Below, in pieces: positions 21,717 through 38,166 of a DNA stretch of 64,000 bases. Every line of letters begins with the position of its first letter. Position 1 is the first letter of the stretch. A program made the translations under genes and the position numbers. The stretch covers positions 558,001-622,000 of the forward strand of contig JAALGY010000015.1 in the NCBI GenBank assembly GCA_032358165.1, written 5' to 3'. The notes beneath the pieces were generated by a model. That model was given only the letters and a program-made list of their open reading frames with translations. It had not been told where the DNA came from and made no database searches. The DNA comes from Diplosphaera chodatii. Taxonomy: Eukaryota; Chlorophyta; Trebouxiophyceae; Prasiolales; Stichococcaceae.

Positions 21717-23417
21717 CTAACAATCGCGCATTAGCAGGCGCTCCAGATTGGCGCGCGCCTCCTCCAGGAGGAAGCTGGGCTCTGACATGGGGTAGTAGTT
21801 GGCATTGTTCAGTTGCTGAGGCTGTTGGTCTGCCGCCTGCGCTCGCTCAGCAGGTGATGTGCTGGGGCTGGGCTGGTCCCTGTCCATGACTGTCCACTTG
21901 CCTTCCCTGCATGACACACGGCAAGCACTCGGCACTTGAGCATAGCTGACCTTGGCTGCACAGTCGCTCGTCTGTCTCGTCCTCAAACGTACAACGTGGC
22001 AAGCCACATCGAGGTAGGCCGAGAAGCGGATGCAGCACACACCTGAGCCGCAGTGAGCGCTCCCAGTCGGTCATGCCCACATAGTAGTCAGGCGGAATGA
22101 GCAGCGAGCCCTGCGCCTCTACGCGGTAGCTGTAGCCGCTGTCAGTGCAGAAGTCCAGCAGCTCCGCAGGCTCAATGGGGCACACGCTTGGCACATGGTC
22201 CATCGTTGCCTCCAGGAGCCCAGCATACCTGTCGGGCAGGAGCAGAAAACTCGGGTCAGTCGACGGTTTATGGTTGTCCTGCCTGGCACAGCTATCATGC
22301 AAACTACATGTGTCAGAAACACGTGTCGGAAACTGACGGTACAGTTCCACACCTGTCAGCGTCTTCTTTACATGAAAAGGCAATAATCGTGTCCTGCGGC
22401 AGGCCATCATCCCGCGACATGACCCGCAATGAGTATATGCCCTCGGTGTCTGTAGAGCCGACACCAAACAAGATGACATATACCTGCATGGCAGCAAGAG
22501 CTTCGTGATGACACTGGGGTGCAAGAAAGCAAGTAGTGTTCAGTTGCACAGGAACTATCGCTGGTGGACGGACGAGCTGATGCGGGTCCACATCTCTCAC
22601 AGCCATGCACCCAGTAGCACACCACACACCTGTGACAGCTCCTGCAACCAAGCCTGCTGGTTGCCGGAGCTGCTGTATGCTGCATGGCGTGCTGCCAGAG
22701 AAGGCCAGAGGGCGTCTGGCACGCTGTCCCGACTGGGGAGGCTGTCCACGGTCGGCGTCGCTGTGTTGTTGCTGCCAGGGTTGTCGTCAAACGTGACTGT
22801 CACCTCCTCTGTCACGCTGTGCGCCGCTCGGCACTCTAGCTCCGCATCTAATCTCTGCCACACTGGCTGCAGCTTCACCTTCTGCAGGGGCAGAAGGCAT
22901 GTGTATCCGCGTACTGAGGCAACACAGTCGCGTGGCCGGGCAATGTGGAGGGTCATAGTATGCACAGCCACAGCAATGTATGCTGTGAGTAGCCGGCAGG
23001 CTGCAAACCAAAGTGTGTGTCACACCTGCCACTCTGCATCAATAGAGTCGCCGCTGCGGTAAGGCTCGCGCCCGTCCGCTGCGCCGCTCTGCTGCCGTGC
23101 TGATGCCTGGAAGCTGGCATGTCGTCGGTTGCATGGCCGGCTGACACCTGCGGCGGAAGATGGCACACCGCGTGAGAGCGTTGCAAGACGCGGATGCGCA
23201 GCCACGCCCGTATGTCCAACACGCGACGCATTCGGGTGGGGCTAATGTGCGCTGGGCAACTGTCGACCGCCTGTGCTCGTGCGACGCTCGGCGCGGAGAC
23301 GCGCCAATGGCATCTTGGACGACGGCTCACCGTGAGCCGGTCGGTGGCTACGCCACCCGCATCCTTCAGGCCCACAGCAGCTGACAAGCGCGTCGAGAGG
23401 CATTCTGACGCTGCCAT
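21717..23417 (-). CDS. DUF3110 domain protein, probably plastid-targeted
   Basis: Exons 5' to 3': from 23417 (first exon, donor uncertain), 23147-23026, 22881-22630, 22483-22353, 22228-22043, 21906-21717. The core is DUF3110, a domain of cyanobacteria and plastid proteins: VYVILFGVGSTDTEGIYSL, then a segment starting IIAFSCKEDADRYAGLLEA, a Pro-containing strand (PSVCPIEPAELLDFC), and GYSYRVEAQGSLLIPP with DWERSLRL. Function of the domain is unknown. The presumed N-terminus MAASECLSTRLSAAVGLKDA is Ser/Ala/Arg-rich, like a transit peptide, which would suit a cyanobacterial-derived protein. The C-terminal tail is Gln/Asn-rich and ends FLLEEARANLERLLMRDC. The splice linking the leader exon to the next exon is not fixed. 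Confidence 0.72.
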
Positions 23418-24431
23418 ACATAGTCAGCCCTGCAGATTCACAACCACAGCCGAGCCTGCACGCCACCTCGCGACACTGTGGGTGTCTCATTCGGGTCACG
23501 GCAAATGAAATATCCGCGGGACGCATCAGCCACCAGGTGCTTGCTGTGGCCTGCCACGCAGTGCTCTCCTGCTGAATGGTTCACACTGCCAACCCCAAGC
23601 AGCCCCCCCGCACAGCAGGCTGCACGCGCCGGTGTGTCGCCAGCACACAGTGCCCCACCCAAGGTTTGCTCTGACGGCTGGCAGCCTGCAACTGTTGTCG
23701 TACGCACTGGAGCCCCAGTATCTGCGTGCGGAACGGTCACATCACCTGCTCTGCGTGAGAACCGCGCGGCCGCTGCGCAGGGCGTGTGATGGTAGCCCTG
23801 GGCATATGCCTGCATATCGCACGCCTGGCAAGCTCCCGGCAGGCCGAACGGCTTCCTCTACCAGCCCGTTACGCCTCAGCAGCAGCACTCCATGCCGCCG
23901 CCGGGTGACGCGTGCGTCAAACTTCGAGAGAGGCCGAACGTCAGGGCAAGCTCTGCCTTGATCTGATAAAACTGCCAAAACCCTGATCGTGAACTGCTGT
24001 GCGCTGGGGAAGGGCACAAAATGGTCATTACCCTGCACCACCCCCTCTGCGTTTGCAGATCATAGATCTGACATCCGACACCGCGCGACACCATTTCAAA
24101 GTACACATGCTGTCTTGCTAGGGTGCAGCTGTGTGGCGTGCTGCAGGAAAGGTTGTTTGGCGGCTGCCAAGTTTGCATGGCCTGTGAGCTGTTTGGGGCG
24201 CACCCCGGATGTAATATGAGCGTGCACGATTCGTGATGCAGCGGGTTTGAGGGGCAGTCACGTCGTGTACGTCTTGTGTCGTCTCGTCTGTGGCGCGATC
24301 GAGTAACATTGCCGCAACGGTCACGCCCGCTGCGGCCTGACGCTGCGCACCGGACTGGGGCACTGTCTGTTCAGCTTCGAGCAACACCTGCTGGCACTTT
24401 CCAGCCGACACTGGGTTGATTGCAGCTCACA
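23418..24431. promoter_or_regulatory. divergent promoter region between DUF3110 and MSI4-like genes
   Basis: About 1 kb between two divergently transcribed genes. GC-rich near 23560-23790 and AT-richer at 23930-24080. No gene is supported. An acceptor-like TTGATTGCAG lies 12 bases before the WD40 gene ATG, which suggests a 5' UTR intron there. Confidence 0.35.
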
Positions 24432-27373
24432 ATGAGCGACGAATCGGAGGGAGCCCTCACCTATGACAAAGAGCAGTACGACAAATGGAAGCAGCTGACC
24501 CCGCTGCTGTATGACTGGTTCACCAACAGCAACCTCACGTGGCCGTCGCTATCATGCCGCTGGGGACGCGTCAAGGAGGAGCAGAAGTGGAAGCGCAAGC
24601 AGCTGTTGTACCTGTCGGAGCAGGTGCCTTCGTTGACTGCGCCTGGTGCAAGCACACACAGTCCGCAATGTTACCACAGGCCGCGCCATGTGGTTGCAGC
24701 ATGCAGAAGCTGACAGTACTTAATCGCCCCGCCTACACAGACCACCGGCAGCACGAAGAACTCGCTGGTGATCATGACAGCGGACATCGTCAAGGTCGGC
24801 AGGATGGAACAGCTGTATGTACAGCGTCATGCATGCTCTGCCTGTGCAATGCACCGATAGCCGCCGGGCTCTTCCTCATCGTGATGCTTGTGTGGGTGCA
24901 CAGCCTCGGGTGGCGGCCGGCGATGTGATCCGCAACTTCAACGAGTCCAACAAAAGCCCGTACATCAAGCGGCAGCAGACCATCTTTCACCCTGGAGAGG
25001 TGTGCACTGGTGGGCTCACTTGGACAGGGTACATGAAGGGGCTTGTCCGACGCCAGACCCAAGTTCATCGGGTGTGGTCTCCTGGCGCAGGTCAACAAGA
25101 TCCGGGAGGTTCCTGGCTATGAGTCCATCATCGTGACGCACACAGATGCGCCAGAGTTGTATGTCTGGAGCCTGGAGCGACAGCCAGACCGCGCCCAGGA
25201 CCGGGTACGCCAGGGTGCTGCACAAACAATATGTCAAACGCTGGCATTCTTGGCTTCACACTTGACTAGGGGCAAGACGCCACCATGCCATTCTGCCTGT
25301 TGTGTCATGCCTATACACCCCACCTGTACAGGGATCCTCCAAGCAGAACGACTCTGTGGCAGACATCGTGCTGACTGGGCACACCGACATCGCCGAGTTT
25401 GCGGAGGGCATCTCCAATGCCGCGCCCCTTGTGGCCAGCGGCGGCCGGGACACCAATGTGAGCTGCAGCCTCTGCTGTAAGACCACATTACACCTGTAAG
25501 ACCAAATTATGTTTGTTTTAGACATGTGCGGGTAGCAATGTGTTTCGGAAATTGCATGCAGGTACTCATTTGGAACCTGGGCGACCATGTGACGACCCTG
25601 AGCGCAGTTGGGGGCATGCCGTCCACAGCCTTCCCGCAGTCGAAGCTCAGCCCCCAGACCACGCTGAAGGTGACGTGCATCTCTGCAGCGTTTGGCAGGA
25701 AGGGTGGAACCTCCCCGCAACTGGAGGGTTTCATCTGCAGCCCTGGTCTGCCTGCTGCAGGGCCACGAGTCAACGATCGAGGATGTGGTCTTCAAGCCGG
25801 GCAGCAAGGAGCAGCTGGCGTCTGTGGGTGACGACCAGTGCCTGCTGCTGTGGGACACACGCTCCGGCAACGAGCCAGCCAAGCGCATTGCGCAGGTGTG
25901 GTGATCAGACAAGGGATGGAGTTTTAGCCCGCGGTCCTGGTTCAGTGCTCACTGTAGACAGGTGTTCGCTTCTTACTGCATAGGCGCATGGCCTGCACGA
26001 CCTTCACACTGTGGACTGGTGTGGCCTGCGCGACTTCATGATTGCCACAGGTGCGGTGCGGATGCTGTTGGATGCAGACTCTTCCCTGGCAGATATGTGC
26101 ATTGGCAGGACGCATGCATGGCACATACCATGCAATTACACTTTGCGTCTTTGCCACCCAGGCGCTGCGGATGGCACCATCAAGGTGTGGGACACACGGC
26201 AGCTGGGCAGCAGCAGGGCACCGCCACTGCATACCTTTGCCGTGCACACCGAGGCGGTCATGCGAGTGGAGTGGAGCCCGCACCATGCTGGCGGCCTGGT
26301 GCGACATGCTTGATGCTGCGCTCCACCCGGCAGAGCAGTGTCTCACAATGGAGCTGACTTCCTGCTTGACAAGCATGGCCTCTGCCATTAGGAAGCGTAG
26401 TCATCTGCTGCATCAGCTGTCAAACTGCAACCCTGGCTGCAGGCATCCAGTGGGGAGGACCGCCTGGTGCACATCTGGGATCTGGACCTGAAGCGTGAGG
26501 TTGATGGTGTGCCGGAGGCCAAGCGCGCCCGCGGCACGCTGCCCAAGGAGCTCATGCTCACGCACGCTGGGCACCGTGCACCAGTAAGCATTGTCAAACT
26601 GCTTGAGGGGCAGCCTGCACGGTGACTTCTGCATTGGCACTGGGCAAGGAGGTTGCAGGGTGAGGACACTCAACATTCCCACGGCACACCAACCCTTGCT
26701 GACCATCTCCACGCTGCAGGTGGTGGACTTCCAGTGGAACCCGCACGACCCGTGGACGCTGATGAGCGTGTCGGATGAGAGCCAGATGGAGGGCGGCGGC
26801 ACGCTGCAGCTGTGGCGCATCTCCGACCTGATCCACCGCCCCGAGGAGGAGGTCCTGGCCGAGATGGAGGCCAACCGGTGCGTTTTGTTGTTGTTGTAAC
26901 ACCTGCACATTGTGTGACCGTAGTCGGCTGCAAGACCTGGCAGCTGACAATACAGTGCATTGGCACATCTTAGTGTGCTTGAGCGTTATGATCATTGCAG
27001 GGAGTTCATCGTGACCGGGAAGATGCCCGGGAAGCCGGCAGAGGGGGAGGCAGAGGAAACCTCAGCGCAGAACGGAGCTGACGGCAACGCAGAGGCTGCT
27101 GGCGCTGCTGCTGTCGCCGCTGCAGCGGATGCTGCCGTCGATGCAGCAACTGCAGCAAAGGACGCAGCAGATGCAGCAGCTGCCAGCGCAGGGCCAACGT
27201 CCCCCAGGGCAGCGCAGGTAGCAAATGCCGCTGTTGCCGCTGACGCTGCAGCAGCTGCAGGGCAGAACGGAGCCACGGCACAGCCGGAGGGAGATGCAGA
27301 GCCAATGCAGACAGATGACGCGCCAGCAGCAGCAGACGTAGCAGCGCCTGCAACAGATGGCGGTGAAAGCTAG
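24432..27373 (+). CDS. WD40 histone-binding protein, MSI4/FVE (RBBP4/7) type
   Basis: Twelve exons: 24432-24623, 24741-24794, 24904-24999, 25091-25204, 25332-25457, 25562-25669, 25761-25895, 25984-26050, 26162-26298, 26443-26583, 26720-26877, 27001-27373; 566 residues. RBBP4/7-type proteins bind histone H4/H3 in chromatin-assembly and deacetylase complexes; MSI4/FVE is the plant branch. Evidence: N-terminal histone-binding helix (YDKWKQLTPLLYDWFTNSNL, TWPSLSCRW), the family motif IFHPGEVNKIREVPG, THTDAPELYVWSLE, LTGHTDIAEFA, and WD repeats ending LLLWDT, IKVWDTRQ, VHIWDLD and LQLWRIS. The last exon adds about 110 residues very rich in Ala, Glu and Gln, absent from the standard fold. Intron positions fall between blades. 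Confidence 0.9.
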
Positions 27374-27848
27374 CTGAACTGGCGTGCAGAGGCATCACTT
27401 TGCACAGTACGGCAACACATCAGTCAGTCAGTGATTTGGGTTTGCCTGCCTCACGACCTGCTGGCAAGTCGACTGCCTGCCATGTCCGTAGTCGCCCCAG
27501 AAATACGTCAGATGCACGAAGGGTTGCAAGCTTCGTAACTGCTTGAAGCCCTTACCAGCAGTCCGTCCCATCAGCCTGCAGGGCCTTTCAATGCGAGCCA
27601 AGCAGTCAGCCCACCCTGCAGCTTGGCAGCTTCTACAACACGTTGCCTCATTTGCTCACAGCGCGACAACACTTCAGTGTCATTGTGTGTAGCACACTGC
27701 ATCAGACCTGCGTACAGTGCTGCTTGCAAGCGGTCCTCGTGTGAGGTGGTGTAAGGACTCGCACCTCGAAGCGTTTACGCTGTAGGCAATCAATAGCGTG
27801 AGCAAACAGCATTCAGCGAATAGCCTGGTAAGGGATACAAGAGACAGG
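27374..27848. promoter_or_regulatory. 3' UTR of WD40 gene and promoter of CDC48 gene
   Basis: About 475 bases, no gene seen. The second half should contain the CDC48 promoter; no clear element. Confidence 0.35.
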
Positions 27849-33130
<5,282 letters not shown>

Positions 33131-33629
33131 ACCCCCTGACGCGCTCTGCCAACAAGTACAACAGCAGCAGCACACCAGCTTGACTCGCTCCGGGGGATGC
33201 TGCCAATGCTGATGCTGTGCAGATCTCGGCAGTGTAGAGCGCATTGACTCGACTAAGACCGTGCACACAATTCTTTTTGCCACTGGCATGTACCGTAAAG
33301 CCTGGACAGTGGCCTGTAAGCCCGTGGTTGCCCTGGGCGCTGCTGCAGCCCAGCTGCCTGATGCGAACAGCCCACCCTGATGCAAGTCTTTGCCACAATC
33401 TCCCACTCCTGCTTCTGCTCCAAATTCGCTGCAGTATCGTTTCCGATACACCATAGCATTGCAAAACGTATCAAAGCTTGCTGCCTCCGGTTGTCAAGCA
33501 AGGTTCCAATCTGGAGCACGTCAAACACTTGGATGCAGCCGAGCCATGAAAAATAGATTGCTGCATTGTTTTAACGTGAGGTAGTGCGAGCTCGATTGAC
33601 CATTCTAACAAGAGAACGGTGTCAACAGC
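33131..33629. other. CDC48 3' UTR and promoter of the cytochrome b561-type gene
   Basis: About 500 bases without a recognisable gene between two plus-strand genes. Confidence 0.35.
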
Positions 33630-34721
33630 ATGCGTGCCTTGGAGCTGGCGGTGCATGGCACCGTCGCTGTCACGGTTGTGACGCTGTGCGCGTCGCTGTT
33701 TGACAGCACGCTCTTCTCGTACCATCCGACGTTCATGAGCATTGGCTTTCTGGCAGCTATGAGCGAAGGCGTCTTGACAGCGCTGAAATTCCGGCAGCTC
33801 GAGGGTCAGCAGCGGGTGGCAGCCATCCAGCGCCACCTATACATTCAGCTGGCGGCCGCCCTTGCCATCACAGCAGGCTTTTATGCAATCTACAGGAATA
33901 AGGTGCAAGCCTACAGCCTGTCTCGCGGCAGTTGCCAGTCGCGAGCTTAGGTGAGGATGCTGTTGAGCACAGCGGCATTGAGAGCTGTCAGGCGCACATG
34001 CAGGTCATTCACGGGAAGCAGCACTTCAAGACAACACATGGCAAGGTACTCTGTCATTACTTCGTTTTGCTTTGTCCGTGTCATGCTAGAAACTGGGTCA
34101 CTGCTTAAGTTTGGCTGTGCTCGACTCTTCCCTACAGCTCGGCCTTGCCACGCTGCTGCTGACTATCGTGGCGCCTCTTGGCGGAGCACTCAGCTTCAAG
34201 AAGCTAGGCCTTATCAACATGCTGCCAGATTACCTCCATGGAACCGTCAAGTTTGCGCATCGAAAGGTCTGGGAGTTGTCATAAACGATCAGGCTCCCGC
34301 ATGAGGTCGACCATGCAACGACCATGCCACTGTGGGATTGTGCACACTGCACATGTGCATTCGCGCAGATTGGACTGGTTACTTGGCTCATGGCGCTGCT
34401 GACGGTCCAGCTGCAGCTGACGCATCCTGCAGTGTTCAAGGTAAGTACTGCTGCAGTTGCAGCAGGTTGCTCCTGGCGCTCGTCACCTGGATCCCTTTGA
34501 CTTCCAGGTGGTGTGCACTGCAGGGTGCGCTGTCACATTTCTGGCGTGTAGCGGTAGGGGTTCTGGGTGTCCTAGTGTTTGCTGTTGCATACACAGAGCC
34601 TACCGGCAAGCCACCGGTTCGGCAGCCAGCAGGCGAGGTACAGATGCGGGGCATCCCCAGCACCGGCAGCGGGGGTGGCACCATTGGGGATAGTCACGAG
34701 GCTTTGGCGAAACAACTCTGA
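33630..34721 (+). CDS. cytochrome b561 family membrane protein (CYB561D2-like)
   Basis: Five exons: 33630-33902, 34004-34045, 34138-34266, 34369-34440, 34524-34721; 237 residues. Cytochrome b561 proteins carry electrons across a membrane, usually from ascorbate, through two haems. Six hydrophobic segments are visible. The four expected haem histidines can be placed: YHPTFMSIGF, AIQRHLYIQLA, FKTTHGKLG and PDYLHGTVKFAHRK. This spacing and the short loops fit the CYB561D1/D2 branch. The last helix (WRVAVGVLGVLVFAVAY) is followed by a Gly/Pro-rich cytosolic tail. The gene faces the ascorbate peroxidase gene tail to tail. Confidence 0.82.
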
Positions 34722-35098
34722 TACAGGATGCAGCTCCTGTGCGCAGTCTGACACGCATTGCAATAGTTGTAATGTAAAACAAACCGATTGGGGTGGTACT
34801 CCTGACCAAATCTGATGGTTAAACATGCATGGGTACGGATTGCCGCCCTCTACCTAAGCTGATAGCAGTGCAAGGCATGTCGTGAAAGAATGAAGCTGCA
34901 TGTGGCATGAGCGCACGATCACTGACTACCCAAAATGCAAACCCGATGGCCTAAGCTGCATAGATATGTATTTCAATCCAGGGGGAGCACGCAGCTGCCA
35001 GCATTGTCCAAGTTGCAGCTGACACCCTCACGCGCGTGCTCGCCCTAAAAATATTTATTGCCGGTTCGCCGACGCCTGGCCAGGATCATTGTGTGTGC
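34722..35098. other. convergent 3' flanks of the b561-type and ascorbate peroxidase genes
   Basis: About 380 bases, AT-richer, no gene. It presumably holds both 3' UTRs. Confidence 0.4.
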
Positions 35099-37222
35099 CT
35101 ACTCCTCCAGAGCCACAGGAGTGTCATCGACCCACTTGGCACCCTGCAGCAGGAGTTGAGTGTGTCAGATGATGCGCCGAGCACGAGCGTTTGCAACTTG
35201 TTGTTTAGATTACATCACCTATCAATTGGTGATGTAATATGTTGACAACGCAGCGAGTCGACTGCTGCGCTTACATTCTCAGCCAGTTTCTTGTGCGCAG
35301 CCGCATACTCCGAAAAGAAGTTGTCCTGGTCTGCAGCATAGCGCTGCGCATGCGGCCTGCAGCAACACAGATGGGTATGTCAGCCGTAGCCAGAGCGTGC
35401 ACGGGTTCCTGCATCCGTGCCACTCTGCCCAGCGCGCACGTAAGCTCGCTAACAGCCTGCCGTTCATGCATTACAGACACAAACACACGTGCCGCAACGG
35501 CGGGGACATGCACTGCAGCTGACAGCCATGTGTCAAGACGCCGCACTTGAAGGCAGGGTCCTCGAACAGGCAGCGGTCCGTCTCCAGCACCAGCAGCTCC
35601 GGGTCAGAGCGCTCCACGATGTGCGTGAAGTACCTGCAGGTTGCACCATTGCGTAGACGAAGTTGTACGACTGTATGCAAGGCAGGATGCGACGCAGCTG
35701 GGCTGAACATAGCCGAAGGCAACATGGACGGCTGCTTGGTTTGACGATGGCTGAGCAGGAAGTCACACGCAGGCCGCAAGGCAGAGGGGGGGCAGCCAGC
35801 AGGACGGCGCACTCGTTGTCGAACTTCAGCCAGTTGCGGGTCCAGGAGGAGCCGCCCTTGGTGCGCACGCCCGCGGGGCATGCCTCGGGGGCGGTGTACT
35901 TCGTCGACTCCTTGCCTGCATGCATGCGGGGCAGCTTGCAGTCAGTGACATGCGACCGCAACTGGGCCAAATGCCTCGCACGTAGAAGGTGGCAGGTGAA
36001 GGTGATAGCATGCAGGGTGCTCACCCAGGCCTGAGCGCTGTGGGTAGGCGCGGCCCAGCGTGTGCGCACCAGACAGCGCCACAATTTCCTGACATGATAA
36101 GGCACATCGTGAGCGAGCACTGATGAACGTTGGTACCAGAACAGCACGCTCCTGCAATGCATGCTGCCCTGAAATACTCCTTGACAAATTCAGCGCTTGA
36201 TTACACAGAACCAGGACACACCTGGTCGTTGAAGCCCTGCCGGTAGAACACCTCGCGCAGGTGCTCAGCTGGCGAGATGGCAGCGTTCGGCCATGGTGCT
36301 GCGCCCGCTGCAGCCATAACCACCGGCACACCTCAGCAACATTCAGCGTCCACTATGTGTCGTGTGCCATGCAGAGGGGCACTGCCAAGCTTAGAGGCAC
36401 TGGCCGCAATGCTGCTCATAGCGATGGAAGACGTTGCATGCAGGACAACCGTCTGGAACAACTGTTCACCTGGCAGAACGCCATCAGCCGCCTTCAGGTC
36501 CTCGCTGGGGCAGTCCTCGCGGCCGTACCGCATGTCGATCTTGGGGCCGCCGGCATCCTCCACCGCCAGCGCTGAGGCCATCTGCATTAGGTCGGCCCAG
36601 CTGACGTTCGGCACCTGGTCCTGGATGGGCTGCAGCATCTCCACCGCGCTCACCAGGCCTGCAGGCAACCAAACAGTGTTCATGCAGCAGACTTGGCTGT
36701 CCTCAATACCTGCAACGTGCATTCCCCTGCTGCAAGGTGCAAGAACTCGTGGAGATGTGTGGCTTGCAACTAACAGTAGGTTGCATGCTTGTGTGACGCC
36801 GGAAGCACAACAGCTACCATGCTTGCTGCACACCAGCGTTGCAGCCGTGGGCGCACTCCGTGGGGAAGCGCAGCGAGCCGTTCGAGCCCGCCCTGTGGGG
36901 CCAGCTCTCAACATCCTGCGCATGAATCAGGGATGCATGGTTAACACAGCTGGACAGCATGGTACAAGCAGTGGCAGCAGGAAGCACAGCGCAATCATGT
37001 GCATGATGCATGCCAATGCGGCACAACGGGCCTTTCTCTATCATGACACAAGGCAAGCAAGAGTGGAGTTGTGGCTAGCAGACTGAGCCTCAAATCCTGC
37101 ACCTTGTCATATGTGCCGGAATCGTGCCACGCCAGCCGGATGAGCAGCGGGTGAGGCTTCTTCTCATGCAGCAGCTCAAGGATGAGCTTCTTGGCCTGCT
37201 TCAACTGTGCCTGATCAACACC
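35099..37222 (-). CDS. APX: ascorbate peroxidase, stromal-type (5' exon not found)
   Basis: Exons 5' to 3': 37222-37103, 36915-36834, 36658-36470, 36307-36222, 36088-36025, 35915-35813, 35633-35547, 35356-35275, 35143-35099 (TAG); 285 residues plus a missing N-terminus. The enzyme reduces hydrogen peroxide with ascorbate. Distal haem site LLIRLAWHDSGTYD (Arg, Trp, His), then SNGSLRFPTE, the proximal-His motif EIVALSGAHTLGRA, the plastid-type stretch SSWTRNWLKFDNEYF and LVLETDRCLFEDPAF, and the tail YAADQDNFFSEYAAAHKKL. This wording matches stromal/thylakoid plant enzymes rather than cytosolic ones. Exon 1 starts straight after an acceptor (TGTAG) preceded by an in-frame stop, so at least one upstream exon exists, probably a transit peptide. 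A perfect hairpin lies in the last intron. Confidence 0.85.
35209..35238. repeat. perfect 11-bp inverted repeat in an ascorbate peroxidase intron
   Basis: ATTACATCACC at 35209-35219 and GGTGATGTAAT at 35228-35238 are exact reverse complements, with an 8-base loop. They lie within the intron between exons 35356-35275 and 35143-35099. Confidence 0.85.
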
Positions 37223-38166
37223 CTACAAGCATGGCACTTGCTACCATTAGGTTCGGCATTCTTCTGTTGCATGTTTTATGCAGTTCGATTCCCAGGACCA
37301 TCCCGAGGTTCGTCTGCGTACACAACACAATCAGGGAAGCCAAAGCAGCAGTTATAACGTCGTATAATCAAGTTGCAGGTCGACGGCCGTGACGTCATAT
37401 GTGAACGCCCATCACAGCAGTCATGAAGTGCAACCCGGACTCAAGCGCACGTATGATGACAAATGCACTTCGTGACAACTGTAAAGCCTAGAAGGTGTCT
37501 TGTGAGTTGTGCCAACGTCACGCGACACAAGAAACACATGCTGCGCACACATCAGCGGACTCACCATGGTGTGTAATTGTAGCCCGCAAGCGAGATGTGC
37601 AAACTCCGCTAATTGCTACACTGGCGCACGTATGTTACAATGTGCGGTGCTGCTAACTATCAGGAAAGGGGTACTGTCAACTGCTGGGTCACACTCCGTT
37701 GTGCGGCAGGCAAGGCAGCACTTTGTGTGCCTTCTCGACCCTTCCCTGCTTCCGAAGTCTCCACAGGCTTCCCGCCAAAGCTCTTGCAAAGAACTGCCTA
37801 AGCTCTTTAGCAGGACGACCGTGCAGTAGATGATATTTCATTATTACAGATGCTCTGCAAGGTCAGTTTCAATTCATAGTGATCAAGCATGCCTCTGCAG
37901 GAGCAGAAGCAGACATAGGCACATACATACAAATGCCAGAAATGCCAAAGGAAGTGGCTAGCCTGTTCACCGGTAGCAGGAAGCAATACATGATGTCTGC
38001 TCACGTCAGAAGTGGCCTGTTGCCCGCAGTATCGGCTGCATCCCCAGCATGAACATGCCCCAAGGGTGCCTCGATGTGTTCGTACACACAGTTTGCAGGA
38101 ACTGTCCTCACAAAAATGAATGAGTTTCAGGCCACGCCGGTGTGGCAGCCCACCCCCTGAGGCATG
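37223..38166. other. upstream region of ascorbate peroxidase gene and 3' flank of ABCG gene
   Basis: About 940 bases. It must contain the first exon and promoter of the ascorbate peroxidase gene, but I could not place that exon. The part after about 37830 is AT-rich and looks like the 3' UTR of the ABCG gene. Confidence 0.35.

Noticed and set aside
37509..37829. A plus-strand open frame of 106 codons between the ascorbate peroxidase and ABCG genes
   Set aside because: Cys/Ser/Arg-rich translation with no domain and no splice context; the region more likely holds the peroxidase 5' end on the other strand.
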